From Dawidia soli (lineage in GTDB: Bacteria > Bacteroidota > Bacteroidia > Cytophagales > Cyclobacteriaceae), in NCBI RefSeq assembly GCF_018598185.1, contig NZ_JAHESC010000007.1, positions 1-64,000 on the forward strand: a stretch of 64,000 nucleotides of DNA. Reading direction: 5' to 3'. A program made the position numbers and the translations under genes. The notes beneath the pieces are model-generated. The model was not told where the DNA came from, did not search any database, and saw only the letters and a list, made by a program, of their open reading frames with translations. Every line of letters begins with the position of its first letter. The stretch's first letter is position 1. Shown here piece by piece: positions 17,609 through 24,507 of this stretch.

Positions 17609-18055
17609 CTAGCCGCGGCACTTGTCGAGCAGGTCGCTCAGCAGTTGCGCCTCATCGTCAGACAACGCAATGACGTGGTCAAAGGCTTGCTGGTCTTTGT
17701 CTACGTCTGCCAGCAGGCCCAGGCCTTTATCGGTAATGAGCACGTCGGCCGCGCGTTTATCGGAGGGGCATATCTTGCGTTCCACCAGCTCTTTTGCTTC
17801 GAGGCGGTCGAGCAGCCGCGACACATCCGAATTCTTATCCATCATGCGCATCTTAATGGCCGACGCCGAGATGCTCCTGGGATGTTGTCCGCGCAGAATG
17901 CGCAGGATGTTAAACTGTTGAATGGTGATGCCGAAGGGTTTCAGGAATTGTTGCTGAAGGTTACCGATCCAGTTGGACGTGAAGATCAGATTGATGACCG
18001 CCTTCTGATGGTAGTTCCGAAACTTGGGCTGGATGATCTCTTCTTCGATTTTCAT
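17609..18055 (-). CDS. MarR-family transcriptional regulator
   Basis: 148 residues from the ATG at 18055; a longer frame to 18151 would cross the large hairpin and is disfavoured. The winged helix-turn-helix is visible: 'FGITIQQFNILRILRGQHP', the recognition region 'MMDKNSDVSRLLDRLEAKEL', and the wing 'RKICPSDKRAADVLITDKG'. MarR dimers usually bind palindromes and release them on binding a small ligand or on oxidation. It lies downstream of yceI on the same strand, a pairing often seen in Bacteroidota, and a 26-bp perfect palindrome upstream of yceI is its likely target. Convergent with the oligopeptidase gene at one base. Confidence 0.92.
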   Translation of the reverse strand: MKIEEEIIQPKFRNYHQKAVINLIFTSNWIGNLQQQFLKPFGITIQQFNILRILRGQHPRSISASAIKMRMMDKNSDVSRLLDRLEAKELVERKICPSDKRAADVLITDKGLGLLADVDKDQQAFDHVIALSDDEAQLLSDLLDKCRG

Positions 18056-18092
18056 AGTCAAGTGGGATAGTGTACTTAAAAAAAGGAAGAGC

Positions 18093-18158
18093 TGCAGGAC
18101 GCCGGCTTTTCCTTCTACCGGCAATTTCATACGCGTACCGGCGTCCTGCAAGTTTTTT
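18093..18158. terminator. 13-bp-stem terminator-like hairpin between yceI and marR
   Basis: TGCAGGACGCCGG (18093-18105) pairs perfectly with CCGGCGTCCTGCA (18138-18150). On the + strand six T follow after two bases (18153-18158). On the minus strand a run of seven T follows after eight bases. It could end yceI transcripts before marR, end an antisense transcript coming through marR, or both. Confidence 0.65.
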
Positions 18159-18167
18159 ATAAACAGC

Positions 18168-18743
18168 TTACGCCGCTTTGTTCAATTCAAGCTTGCCGAT
18201 GATCTCGACTTCGTCGCCAACGACCAGGCCACCCGCTTCAGTGGTTTTGCTCCACTTCAGGTTGTAATCCTGGCGGTTGATCTTGCCGTTCACTTTAAAG
18301 CCGGCCTTCTCGCCGCCAAAGGCTTTTGCCGTGCCACCGTATACCACATCCAGGGTTACGGGCTTGGTCACGTCGCGGATGGTCAGGTTGCCTTTCAGCA
18401 CATACTTGGCGCCTTGCTTCACCAGGTTGCCTTTGAATTTGATCTCGGGATATTTCTCTGCATTGAAGAAATCGTCCGACATCAGGTGGCCGTCACGTTT
18501 TTCGTCGTCGGTGTTGATCGAGGAGACCTTTGCCGTGAACTCTACATCAGCGCCGTTGAAGTCGGCGGCCTTGCTCACGACCTTACCTTCAAATTCCTTG
18601 AAGTTACCTTCGACTTCCGATACGACTAAGTGGGCTACGCTAAAACCTACTTTTGAGTGAGGTTTGTCAATGTTCCAGGTGGTTTGCGCGAATGCAGTGC
18701 CGGCGAAGGCTACAGCGACCAATAAGGTGCTTACTTTTTTCAT
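18168..18743 (-). CDS. YceI family periplasmic protein
   Basis: 191 residues with a signal peptide (residues 1-19, 'LLVAVAFAGTAFAQ'). The mature part is one YceI domain: 'WNIDKPHSKVGFSVAHLVV', 'VEGNFKEFEGKV', 'SDDFFNAEKYPEIKFKGN', 'LKGNLTIRDVTKPVTLDV' and 'RQDYNLKW'. YceI proteins are lipocalin-like barrels that bind long isoprenoids or similar lipids; their cellular role is mostly unknown, though many respond to stress. It is the first gene of a likely yceI-marR unit and carries a 26-bp perfect palindrome 45 bases upstream of its start codon. Confidence 0.95.
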   Translation of the reverse strand: MKKVSTLLVAVAFAGTAFAQTTWNIDKPHSKVGFSVAHLVVSEVEGNFKEFEGKVVSKAADFNGADVEFTAKVSSINTDDEKRDGHLMSDDFFNAEKYPEIKFKGNLVKQGAKYVLKGNLTIRDVTKPVTLDVVYGGTAKAFGGEKAGFKVNGKINRQDYNLKWSKTTEAGGLVVGDEVEIIGKLELNKAA

Positions 18744-18787
18744 ATGGTATTATGTTTTTATGGTGTTGTCCCTATAACGCAAATAGG

Positions 18788-18813
18788 TATTTAGATGTTT
18801 AAACATCTAAATA
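18788..18813. promoter_or_regulatory. 26-bp perfect palindrome, likely MarR operator
   Basis: TATTTAGATGTTT (18788-18800) is followed directly by its exact reverse complement (18801-18813). It lies just upstream of a TATTTG on the minus strand that may be part of the yceI promoter. Position and the adjacent MarR gene suggest repression of yceI and marR. Confidence 0.65.
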
Positions 18814-18888
18814 TTATTTTATAACACCTTGAAAATCAACCTATAATTTTCTCCATTACCTTATTTTTCAGGTGTCAGGTCTTGCTGA

Positions 18889-19611
18889 CTAAGCATTAAG
18901 ATAGAACTCTTTTGTGAGTTTACGGTAATAATCGGACCAATCCGTTCCCTGATCGTAGAGCAAAATCTCGCCGGTCTCGGGTTCGGCGCCGGATGTTGCC
19001 CGCGAGAACTCCAGCAGCCATCGTTCGATGGGCTTCTCGCGGCGTGTGCGGAAGCTCCACTGCCGGCTGCACCGCAGTCCGCGGGCTGCGGCCAGGGTGA
19101 TGAACTGCAGTCCTTCGGTATAGGGCAGAATGGTGTGAAAGGTTCCGTCCTCCGTGAGCAGGTCCCCGACGGCGTCTAACAGCTGCGGGTAGGAGAGTGT
19201 GACGGTGTGACGCGATTGTGTGCGCCGCGCGTCGGGCGACTCCTGGCTTTGCATGAAGTACGGCGGGTTGGATACGATCGCATCGTATTTCATACCGGGC
19301 CGGAAGTCCTGGATGGCCGAAGTATAGACGTTCACCTTGGCGGGCCACGGCGAGGAGTCTACATTTTCGCGGGCCAGCTCGGCCTCGGTGGCTTCGAGCT
19401 CGATCGCATCGATGACGACGTCGGGCGCCGAGCGTTGTGCCAGCATGAGTGCGATCACGCCCGAGCCGGTGCCGATGTCGAGTATATAGCGCGCGGCATC
19501 GATCGCGGCCCACGCACCGAGCAATACGCCGTCGGTCCCGACCTTCATCGCGGCTACGTCGTGCCGTACAGAGAAGTGTTTGAAGTGAAAGTGTACTCCG
19601 CTTTTCGCCAT
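18889..19611 (-). CDS. trmN6: tRNA1(Val) adenine(37)-N6-methyltransferase
   Basis: 240 residues. Class I methyltransferase fold: the SAM-binding motif 'ILDIGTGSGVIALMLAQR' at about residues 43-60, 'DAIELEATEAELAREN' at the end of strand 2, and the catalytic motif 'SNPPYF' (Asn115-Tyr118) typical of N6-adenine methyltransferases. The N-terminus 'FHFKHFSVRHDVAAMKVGTDGVLLGAW' is split here as 'FKHFSVRHD' and 'AMKVGTDGVLLGAW', the TrmN6/YfiC signature. The enzyme methylates A37 of tRNA-Val1 in the cytoplasm. It is divergent from the next gene with only 35 bases between starts. Confidence 0.92.
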   Translation of the reverse strand: MAKSGVHFHFKHFSVRHDVAAMKVGTDGVLLGAWAAIDAARYILDIGTGSGVIALMLAQRSAPDVVIDAIELEATEAELARENVDSSPWPAKVNVYTSAIQDFRPGMKYDAIVSNPPYFMQSQESPDARRTQSRHTVTLSYPQLLDAVGDLLTEDGTFHTILPYTEGLQFITLAAARGLRCSRQWSFRTRREKPIERWLLEFSRATSGAEPETGEILLYDQGTDWSDYYRKLTKEFYLNA

Positions 19612-19646
19612 AGCGTGAATATTCCTAATTTACAACGAAACATCCA

Positions 19647-20660
19647 ATGGAAGAAAAGAAAATTGCCCGGGAAAAAATCCGGTGGGGCATTCTCGGCTGT
19701 GGCAAGATCGCCCATAAGTTTGCCAACGACCTGAAGCTTGTAGACGACGCCGTGCTCGTGGCCGTGGCGGCCCGCGACGAAGCACGCGCCCATACCTTTG
19801 CGCAGACCTATGGTGCCACCGACATCCATAGCACCTACGAAGCGCTGGCGTCCAGCCCGGCAGTGGACGCGATCTATATTGCCACCCCGCACGGGTTTCA
19901 TTATGAACATACGATGCTCTGCCTGCAACACCGCAAGGCCGTGCTCTGCGAGAAGGCCTTTGCCTTGAACCGCGCGCAAGCCCAACGCATGATCGACTAT
20001 GCACGGGCACAAGGTGTCTTTTTGATGGAAGCGTTCTGGACCCGGTTCCTGCCGCAGTATACCCGGGTGCTGGAGATCGTCGACAGCGGCGTGTTGGGGG
20101 AGATACAATGGATCCAGGCTGCCTTTGGTTTTCGGCCGCAGCCGCCGGTGGCCTCACGGTTATACGATCCCGCCCTGGGTGGAGGCTCGCTGCTCGACAT
20201 CGGTATCTACCCGGTGTTTCTCGCGCAGGCGATCCTGGGAAAGCCGGTGGCCATTCAGGCTATGGCGCGGTTGCATGACACGGGGGTGGACGAGCAGTGT
20301 GTGATGTCGCTGAAGTTTGCCAACGGCGCTTTGGCCTCGCTGTCCAGTACGTTCGTGGCCGAAACGCCGGTGGAGGCTGTCATTGCCGGCACGGAAGGAC
20401 GGCTGTTGTTAAAGAACCGCTTTCACAATGCCGTCAGTACGGTGGAATTGGCGATGGGCAAAGAAGATCCGAAGCCCGTGGAAGTACACCGCGAGACAGG
20501 TTATGGTTACCAGTTTGAGGCACGCCACGTCAACCAGTGCCTGCGGCAGGGACTGACCGAGAGCCCCGTCATGACGCATGCGGATAGCCTTGCGTTGCTG
20601 GAGACACTGGACGCCATCCGGCGCGTGGCCGGCATCCGGTACGCCGTGGACGCCGGCTGA
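19647..20660 (+). CDS. Gfo/Idh/MocA family oxidoreductase (dihydrodiol dehydrogenase-like)
   Basis: 337 residues, no export signal, so cytoplasmic. N-terminal Rossmann domain 'IRWGILGCGKIAHKFANDL' at about 11-30, the 'AIYIATPHGFHYEHTMLC' segment, then 'VLCEKAFAL', where the usual EKP motif reads EKA. The C-terminal domain has 'FLMEAFWTRFLPQY' and 'GGGSLLDIGIYPVFLA', typical of the trans-1,2-dihydrobenzene-1,2-diol dehydrogenase and glucose-fructose oxidoreductase-like branch. The Lys of the motif is kept, so activity is likely, with NAD(P) and a sugar or diol substrate that cannot be specified. Its stop codon is one base from the convergent serine hydrolase gene. Confidence 0.88.
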   Translation: MEEKKIAREKIRWGILGCGKIAHKFANDLKLVDDAVLVAVAARDEARAHTFAQTYGATDIHSTYEALASSPAVDAIYIATPHGFHYEHTMLCLQHRKAVLCEKAFALNRAQAQRMIDYARAQGVFLMEAFWTRFLPQYTRVLEIVDSGVLGEIQWIQAAFGFRPQPPVASRLYDPALGGGSLLDIGIYPVFLAQAILGKPVAIQAMARLHDTGVDEQCVMSLKFANGALASLSSTFVAETPVEAVIAGTEGRLLLKNRFHNAVSTVELAMGKEDPKPVEVHRETGYGYQFEARHVNQCLRQGLTESPVMTHADSLALLETLDAIRRVAGIRYAVDAG

Positions 20661-20661
20661 G

Positions 20662-22044
20662 CTACGGCACGGCTTTCATTACGGCGCTTGCCAGCGCGGG
20701 CAGACTGAAGTTCCGGTTGTGGGTCACCCCCAGCCGCACGATCACCAGCTTTTTAGACGGAATGATCAGCACGGTGTTTTCTTCGAAGCCGTCGAACAGG
20801 ATCGCTTCATTGGGCAGCCCCGGATATTTTACGTTTGTCGAATCGTTCGCCGCGCCGCGGTTCAGCCAGATCTGCGCACCGTACTCCTGTCTGGGAGCGG
20901 TACCGTTGGGCGTGATGGAATATTTGACCCAACCCGCCGGCAGAATGCGTCGGCTTTCCCATACACCATCGTTGAGGTATAACATCCCCAGGCGGGCCCA
21001 GTCGCGTGCGCTGGCATATGAATACGATGATGCCACGAAGGTGCCCGAGGCGTCGGGCTCGATGATCGCCGTGTGCATCCCGATCGGGTAGAACAGCTTT
21101 TCGTAGGGAAAGGCGTAATACCCATCTCCGGTCTTCTCGCGGATGATGCGCGAGAGGATGTTGGTGGTGCCGCTGGAGTATTGAAAGACGGTACCGGGTT
21201 CATGCTTCAGCGGTCGGCTTGCCGCGTAGGCGGCTTTGTCATCGCTCTTGATGAACATGCTGTGGAAGTCGGCCGTGGGGTTAAAATAGGTCTCCGACCA
21301 GGCGAGGCCGCTGCTGGCTTGCAGCAGGTTGTTGACGGTAATGTTTTTCCGGTCGTCGTGCTGCCACTCGGCCACCGGCGCGGGGTCTTCGGTACCGATC
21401 TGTCCTTCTTTCACGAGAATGCCCACCAACGCATTGGTTATGCTTTTTGTCATGGACCACCCCATGCACCGGCTGTTGAGGTCATAGCCGTCGGCATATT
21501 TTTCGGCGATGAGCTCGTTGTTGTACACCACCACCACGGCGTGGGTAAAGACCGGTTCGGCGGGATCGGCATCGGCAAAGGCATCGTCTACGGCTTGCTT
21601 GACGGCAGCGTAGTCTATATGGGCCGGCAGCGTGTCGCGGCGTATACGGTTACCGGTGGGCCAGTCAACGGTGTCGGGGTCGAAGGGTGGGGGCGCGGGC
21701 AGCCTGACGGGCTGACGGCGCACGTCAGCTTCCGGACGTTCCGCCAGCAACGTGCAGCCCAGGCCTTTGCGGAAGATCGCCCTGGCCGTACGGCCGAGCA
21801 ATGAAGCCGACACGGTGGAGTCGGTATGGTTGATGTCCAGGGGAATGGAGGCCAACCCCGGAAACACCTGGAGCTCCTGCTGCACCACGCTCTCGGGGGT
21901 ACGGCCGGTGACGAATACACACGAGCACATGGTTTTGGCGGCCATGCCGGTCATTACCGGCGGGAATGTAATGGCCAGGTAGCCGACGACGCCCAGGAGG
22001 ATGACGAGCAAGGACAAGAGGACAATGCGTATAATTCGATTCAT
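20662..22044 (-). CDS. Beta-lactamase-fold serine hydrolase
   Basis: 460 residues from the ATG at 22044. The frame stays open for another 927 bases upstream, but that part is antisense to the next gene. A single membrane-spanning segment at residues 4-26 anchors or exports it. The class C beta-lactamase/esterase motifs are 'SMTKS' (catalytic Ser197, Lys200), 'YSSGTTN' as the second motif, and a C-terminal 'LGVTHNRN' strand that lacks the classical KTG. The linker 'LPAPPPFDPDTVDW' precedes the catalytic domain. Relatives include esterases, D-amino acid amidases and 6-aminohexanoate-dimer hydrolases, so the substrate is open. Convergent with the oxidoreductase gene, divergent from the TIGR02757 gene. 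Confidence 0.88.
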   Translation of the reverse strand: MNRIIRIVLLSLLVILLGVVGYLAITFPPVMTGMAAKTMCSCVFVTGRTPESVVQQELQVFPGLASIPLDINHTDSTVSASLLGRTARAIFRKGLGCTLLAERPEADVRRQPVRLPAPPPFDPDTVDWPTGNRIRRDTLPAHIDYAAVKQAVDDAFADADPAEPVFTHAVVVVYNNELIAEKYADGYDLNSRCMGWSMTKSITNALVGILVKEGQIGTEDPAPVAEWQHDDRKNITVNNLLQASSGLAWSETYFNPTADFHSMFIKSDDKAAYAASRPLKHEPGTVFQYSSGTTNILSRIIREKTGDGYYAFPYEKLFYPIGMHTAIIEPDASGTFVASSYSYASARDWARLGMLYLNDGVWESRRILPAGWVKYSITPNGTAPRQEYGAQIWLNRGAANDSTNVKYPGLPNEAILFDGFEENTVLIIPSKKLVIVRLGVTHNRNFSLPALASAVMKAVP

Positions 22045-22076
22045 AACAGCGGTTAGTAGCGGAGCAAGATACAACT

Positions 22077-22108
22077 TTTGGCGGGTGTGGTTTCTTTCTT
22101 TAATCTTG
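22077..22108 (+). promoter_or_regulatory. Bacteroidota promoter for the TIGR02757 gene
   Basis: TTTG at 22077-22080, a 20-base spacer, then TAATCTTG at 22101-22108 (seven of eight positions of TAnnTTTG). The start would be near 22115, leaving a short leader before the ATG at 22129. Confidence 0.55.
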
Positions 22109-22128
22109 CGCCGGAAGCTTTGAATGTT

Positions 22129-22938
22129 ATGAGATCGCGCAAGCACGTGCACGGTAAGAAATGGGAGGCCGTACGGGATTTCCTGAATGAGAAGGTAGAC
22201 CAGTACAACCACCCGGGGTTTATCGACAACGACCCGGTGTCGATCCCGCATAGCTTTCGACGCAAGCAGGACATCGAGATCGCCGGCCTCTTCGCCGCGG
22301 TGCTGGCGTGGGGCCAGCGCGTGACGATCATCAACAAATGCCGTCAGCTGATGAGCATGATGGACGACGATCCGCACCAGTTTATCCTGCACCATCGCGA
22401 GAAGGATCTTCGACCGCTCATGGATTTTAAACACCGCACATTCAACGGCACGGATACACTTTATTTTGTGGAGGCCCTGCGCTGGTATTATCAACAGCAC
22501 AGCTCGCTGGAGGATGCTTTTTATGTGCCGGGCGCCGAGACGGTGGAGCAGGGGTTGAACCAGTTTCAGGAGATCTTCTTCAGCCTGGAAGATGCGCCGC
22601 GCCGCACGCGCAAACACATACCGGCCCCGGTGCGCAAGTCTACCTGCAAACGTTTGGTGATGTACCTTCGGTGGATGGTTCGTCAGGATAACAAGGGGGT
22701 GGACTTCGGTGTGTGGAAGCGGCTCACCCCGGCACAACTGGTGTGTCCGTGCGACCTGCACGTAGACCGCACGGCGCGTCGGTTGAAGTTGATCAGCCGG
22801 AAGCAAACCGACTGGGAGACAGCGCTGGAGCTGACCACGCATCTGCGGGCCTTCGACGCTGCAGACCCCGTCAAATATGACTTTGCGCTGTTTGGACTGG
22901 GTATCGAAGAGGGATGGTCCAAGCAGTTTAAAGTGTAA
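22129..22938 (+). CDS. TIGR02757 (DUF2400) family protein
   Basis: 269 residues from the ATG at 22129. A TTG at 22078 is possible but lies inside the promoter. Conserved features of the family are 'DNDPVSIPHSF', 'QDIEIAGLFAAVLAWGQR', 'NKGVDFGVWKRLTPAQLVC' and 'CDLHVDRTARRLKLI'. The helical fold and the 'P.D.H' pattern recall HhH-type base-excision proteins, and the family is widespread in Bacteroidota and some other bacteria, but I know of no established activity. No signal peptide or membrane segment. It stands alone between divergent serine hydrolase and the respiratory operon. Confidence 0.88.
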   Translation: MRSRKHVHGKKWEAVRDFLNEKVDQYNHPGFIDNDPVSIPHSFRRKQDIEIAGLFAAVLAWGQRVTIINKCRQLMSMMDDDPHQFILHHREKDLRPLMDFKHRTFNGTDTLYFVEALRWYYQQHSSLEDAFYVPGAETVEQGLNQFQEIFFSLEDAPRRTRKHIPAPVRKSTCKRLVMYLRWMVRQDNKGVDFGVWKRLTPAQLVCPCDLHVDRTARRLKLISRKQTDWETALELTTHLRAFDAADPVKYDFALFGLGIEEGWSKQFKV

Positions 22939-23030
22939 TATTCGCCGGCAAAAAGCCGCTTGTTTGAACACCGTTGAGGGATATTGAGGCTCCGTTATAT
23001 CAATTCATAATGATTCTAAATTGCACTTTT

Positions 23031-23064
23031 TTAGGTCCTCCTATTCATTCCGTTTATACCTTCG
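23031..23064 (+). promoter_or_regulatory. Weak candidate promoter of the act operon
   Basis: TACCTTCG at 23057-23064 matches TAnnTTTG at seven of eight positions; the best -33 candidate, TTAG at 23031-23034, is at a 22-base spacing and is poor. The predicted leader to the actA ATG at 23212 would be about 140 bases. Confidence 0.25.
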
Positions 23065-23211
23065 CACGCGTTAATAAAAGCTGCGAAAAATCATCATTTG
23101 AGGTAAGATTTTCGATGGCATTTATTGCGCAACGATTCAAATAAATTTGAAAAAATGAGTTCCGATAGTAGATTTGTGCCGCTTGTTTTGAAAACGGACA
23201 CTGAACCTAAC

Positions 23212-24462
23212 ATGATTAAAAAATTTACTGCCTCCGCTTGCAAGTTCACCTTAGTCGTCGTTTTCGCATTACTCACCTTCTCCACAAACGCTCAAAGTAT
23301 TTCTACTGAACCTGCCGCGATCAGCGCAGGGGAGTCGTTGTTTAATGCGAACTGTAAGGCTTGCCACCGCGTACATCAAAAATTGGTTGGTCCAGCATTG
23401 GCCGGTGTGCACGATCGTGCACCTTCCATCGACTGGATCAAAGCGTTTGTAAAGAACTCTTCGAAGGTTATCGCCAGCGGAGACGAGTACGCAAACAAGC
23501 TGTACAACGAATACAACAAAACGCAGATGACTGCTTTCTCGTCTTTCAAGGACGAGGACATCATGAACATCCTGGCGTATGTAAAAGCGGAGACCGACAA
23601 ACCGGCGACTCCGACGCCGACACCCGGTGTTGAACCTGCAGGTGGTGCTACTGCGGCGACGGGCGCATCGCTTCCTTCGGAATACCTCAACGTCATCCTG
23701 ATCGGTATGATCGTCATCCTGATACTACTGCTCGTGGTGTTGGGCTTCCTGGTTTCCGCGCTGAAGCGTTTCCTCGACGACAAGCAACTTTCAGAAGAAG
23801 ATAAAGAAGTCGTTTCCTCGACGATCACGGTCGGATCGATCACCCGTAGCAGCGGTTTCATCTTTGTCGTGGTGTTCCTGGTGGCTGGCTTAGGCTTCAA
23901 GGCGGTGATCAACAACCTGTTTTCGATCGGTGTGCAGATCGGCTACGCACCCAAGCAACCGATCGCCTTCTCGCACAAGATCCACGCCGGTCAATTAGAG
24001 ATCGACTGTAAATATTGCCACGTAGGCGTGACCAAAGGCAAGAGTGCCACGATCCCTACGGTGAACATCTGTATGAACTGCCACAATCAGGTGAAGTCCG
24101 GCGCCACTACCGGCGAAGGCGAGATCGCCAAGATTGTCAAGGCATGGGAAACGAAGAAGCCGATCGAGTGGATCCGGATCCACAACCTGCCCGATCTGGC
24201 GTACTTCAATCACTCACAACACGTAAGCGTAGGCGGTGTGGAATGTCAGACCTGCCACGGACCGATTGAAACCATGGATGTTGTTCGTCAGCATTCCTTA
24301 CTGACCATGGGCTGGTGTATCGATTGCCACCGGAAGACAGACGTCAATTCCAAAGGCAATGCGTATTACGACAACCTGGTCGAGCTCCACAGTCAATCGA
24401 AGAAGACGCCTATGAAAGTGGAAGACATTGGTGGCCTGGAGTGCTCGAAGTGTCACTATTAA
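23212..24462 (+). CDS. actA: Alternative complex III subunit A, multiheme cytochrome c with extra N-terminal heme domain
   Basis: 416 residues from the ATG at 23212; the frame extends to an ATG at 23125 but the signal peptide begins at 23212 ('FTLVVVFALLTFSTNAQ'). Six CxxCH heme motifs are present: CKACH at residue 48, then CKYCH (266), CMNCH (287), CQTCH (345), CIDCH (369) and CSKCH (411). The first belongs to a monoheme cytochrome c domain (residues 35-140) with a likely axial Met in 'KTQMTAF'. Two membrane helices (about 157-185 and 214-235) separate it from the five-heme ActA domain. In alternative complex III, ActA carries electrons from the iron-sulfur subunit ActB towards cytochrome oxidase. 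First gene of the operon. Confidence 0.95.
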   Translation: MIKKFTASACKFTLVVVFALLTFSTNAQSISTEPAAISAGESLFNANCKACHRVHQKLVGPALAGVHDRAPSIDWIKAFVKNSSKVIASGDEYANKLYNEYNKTQMTAFSSFKDEDIMNILAYVKAETDKPATPTPTPGVEPAGGATAATGASLPSEYLNVILIGMIVILILLLVVLGFLVSALKRFLDDKQLSEEDKEVVSSTITVGSITRSSGFIFVVVFLVAGLGFKAVINNLFSIGVQIGYAPKQPIAFSHKIHAGQLEIDCKYCHVGVTKGKSATIPTVNICMNCHNQVKSGATTGEGEIAKIVKAWETKKPIEWIRIHNLPDLAYFNHSQHVSVGGVECQTCHGPIETMDVVRQHSLLTMGWCIDCHRKTDVNSKGNAYYDNLVELHSQSKKTPMKVEDIGGLECSKCHY

Positions 24463-24507
24463 TAATATAAGGAACAATTACGATCAACGATTCGCGATAA
24501 ACGATCT

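Noticed and set aside
22045-22971. N-terminal extension of the serine hydrolase
   Set aside because: The open frame continues antisense through the TIGR02757 gene, which has a good promoter and family motifs; the hydrolase signal anchor starts at 22044.
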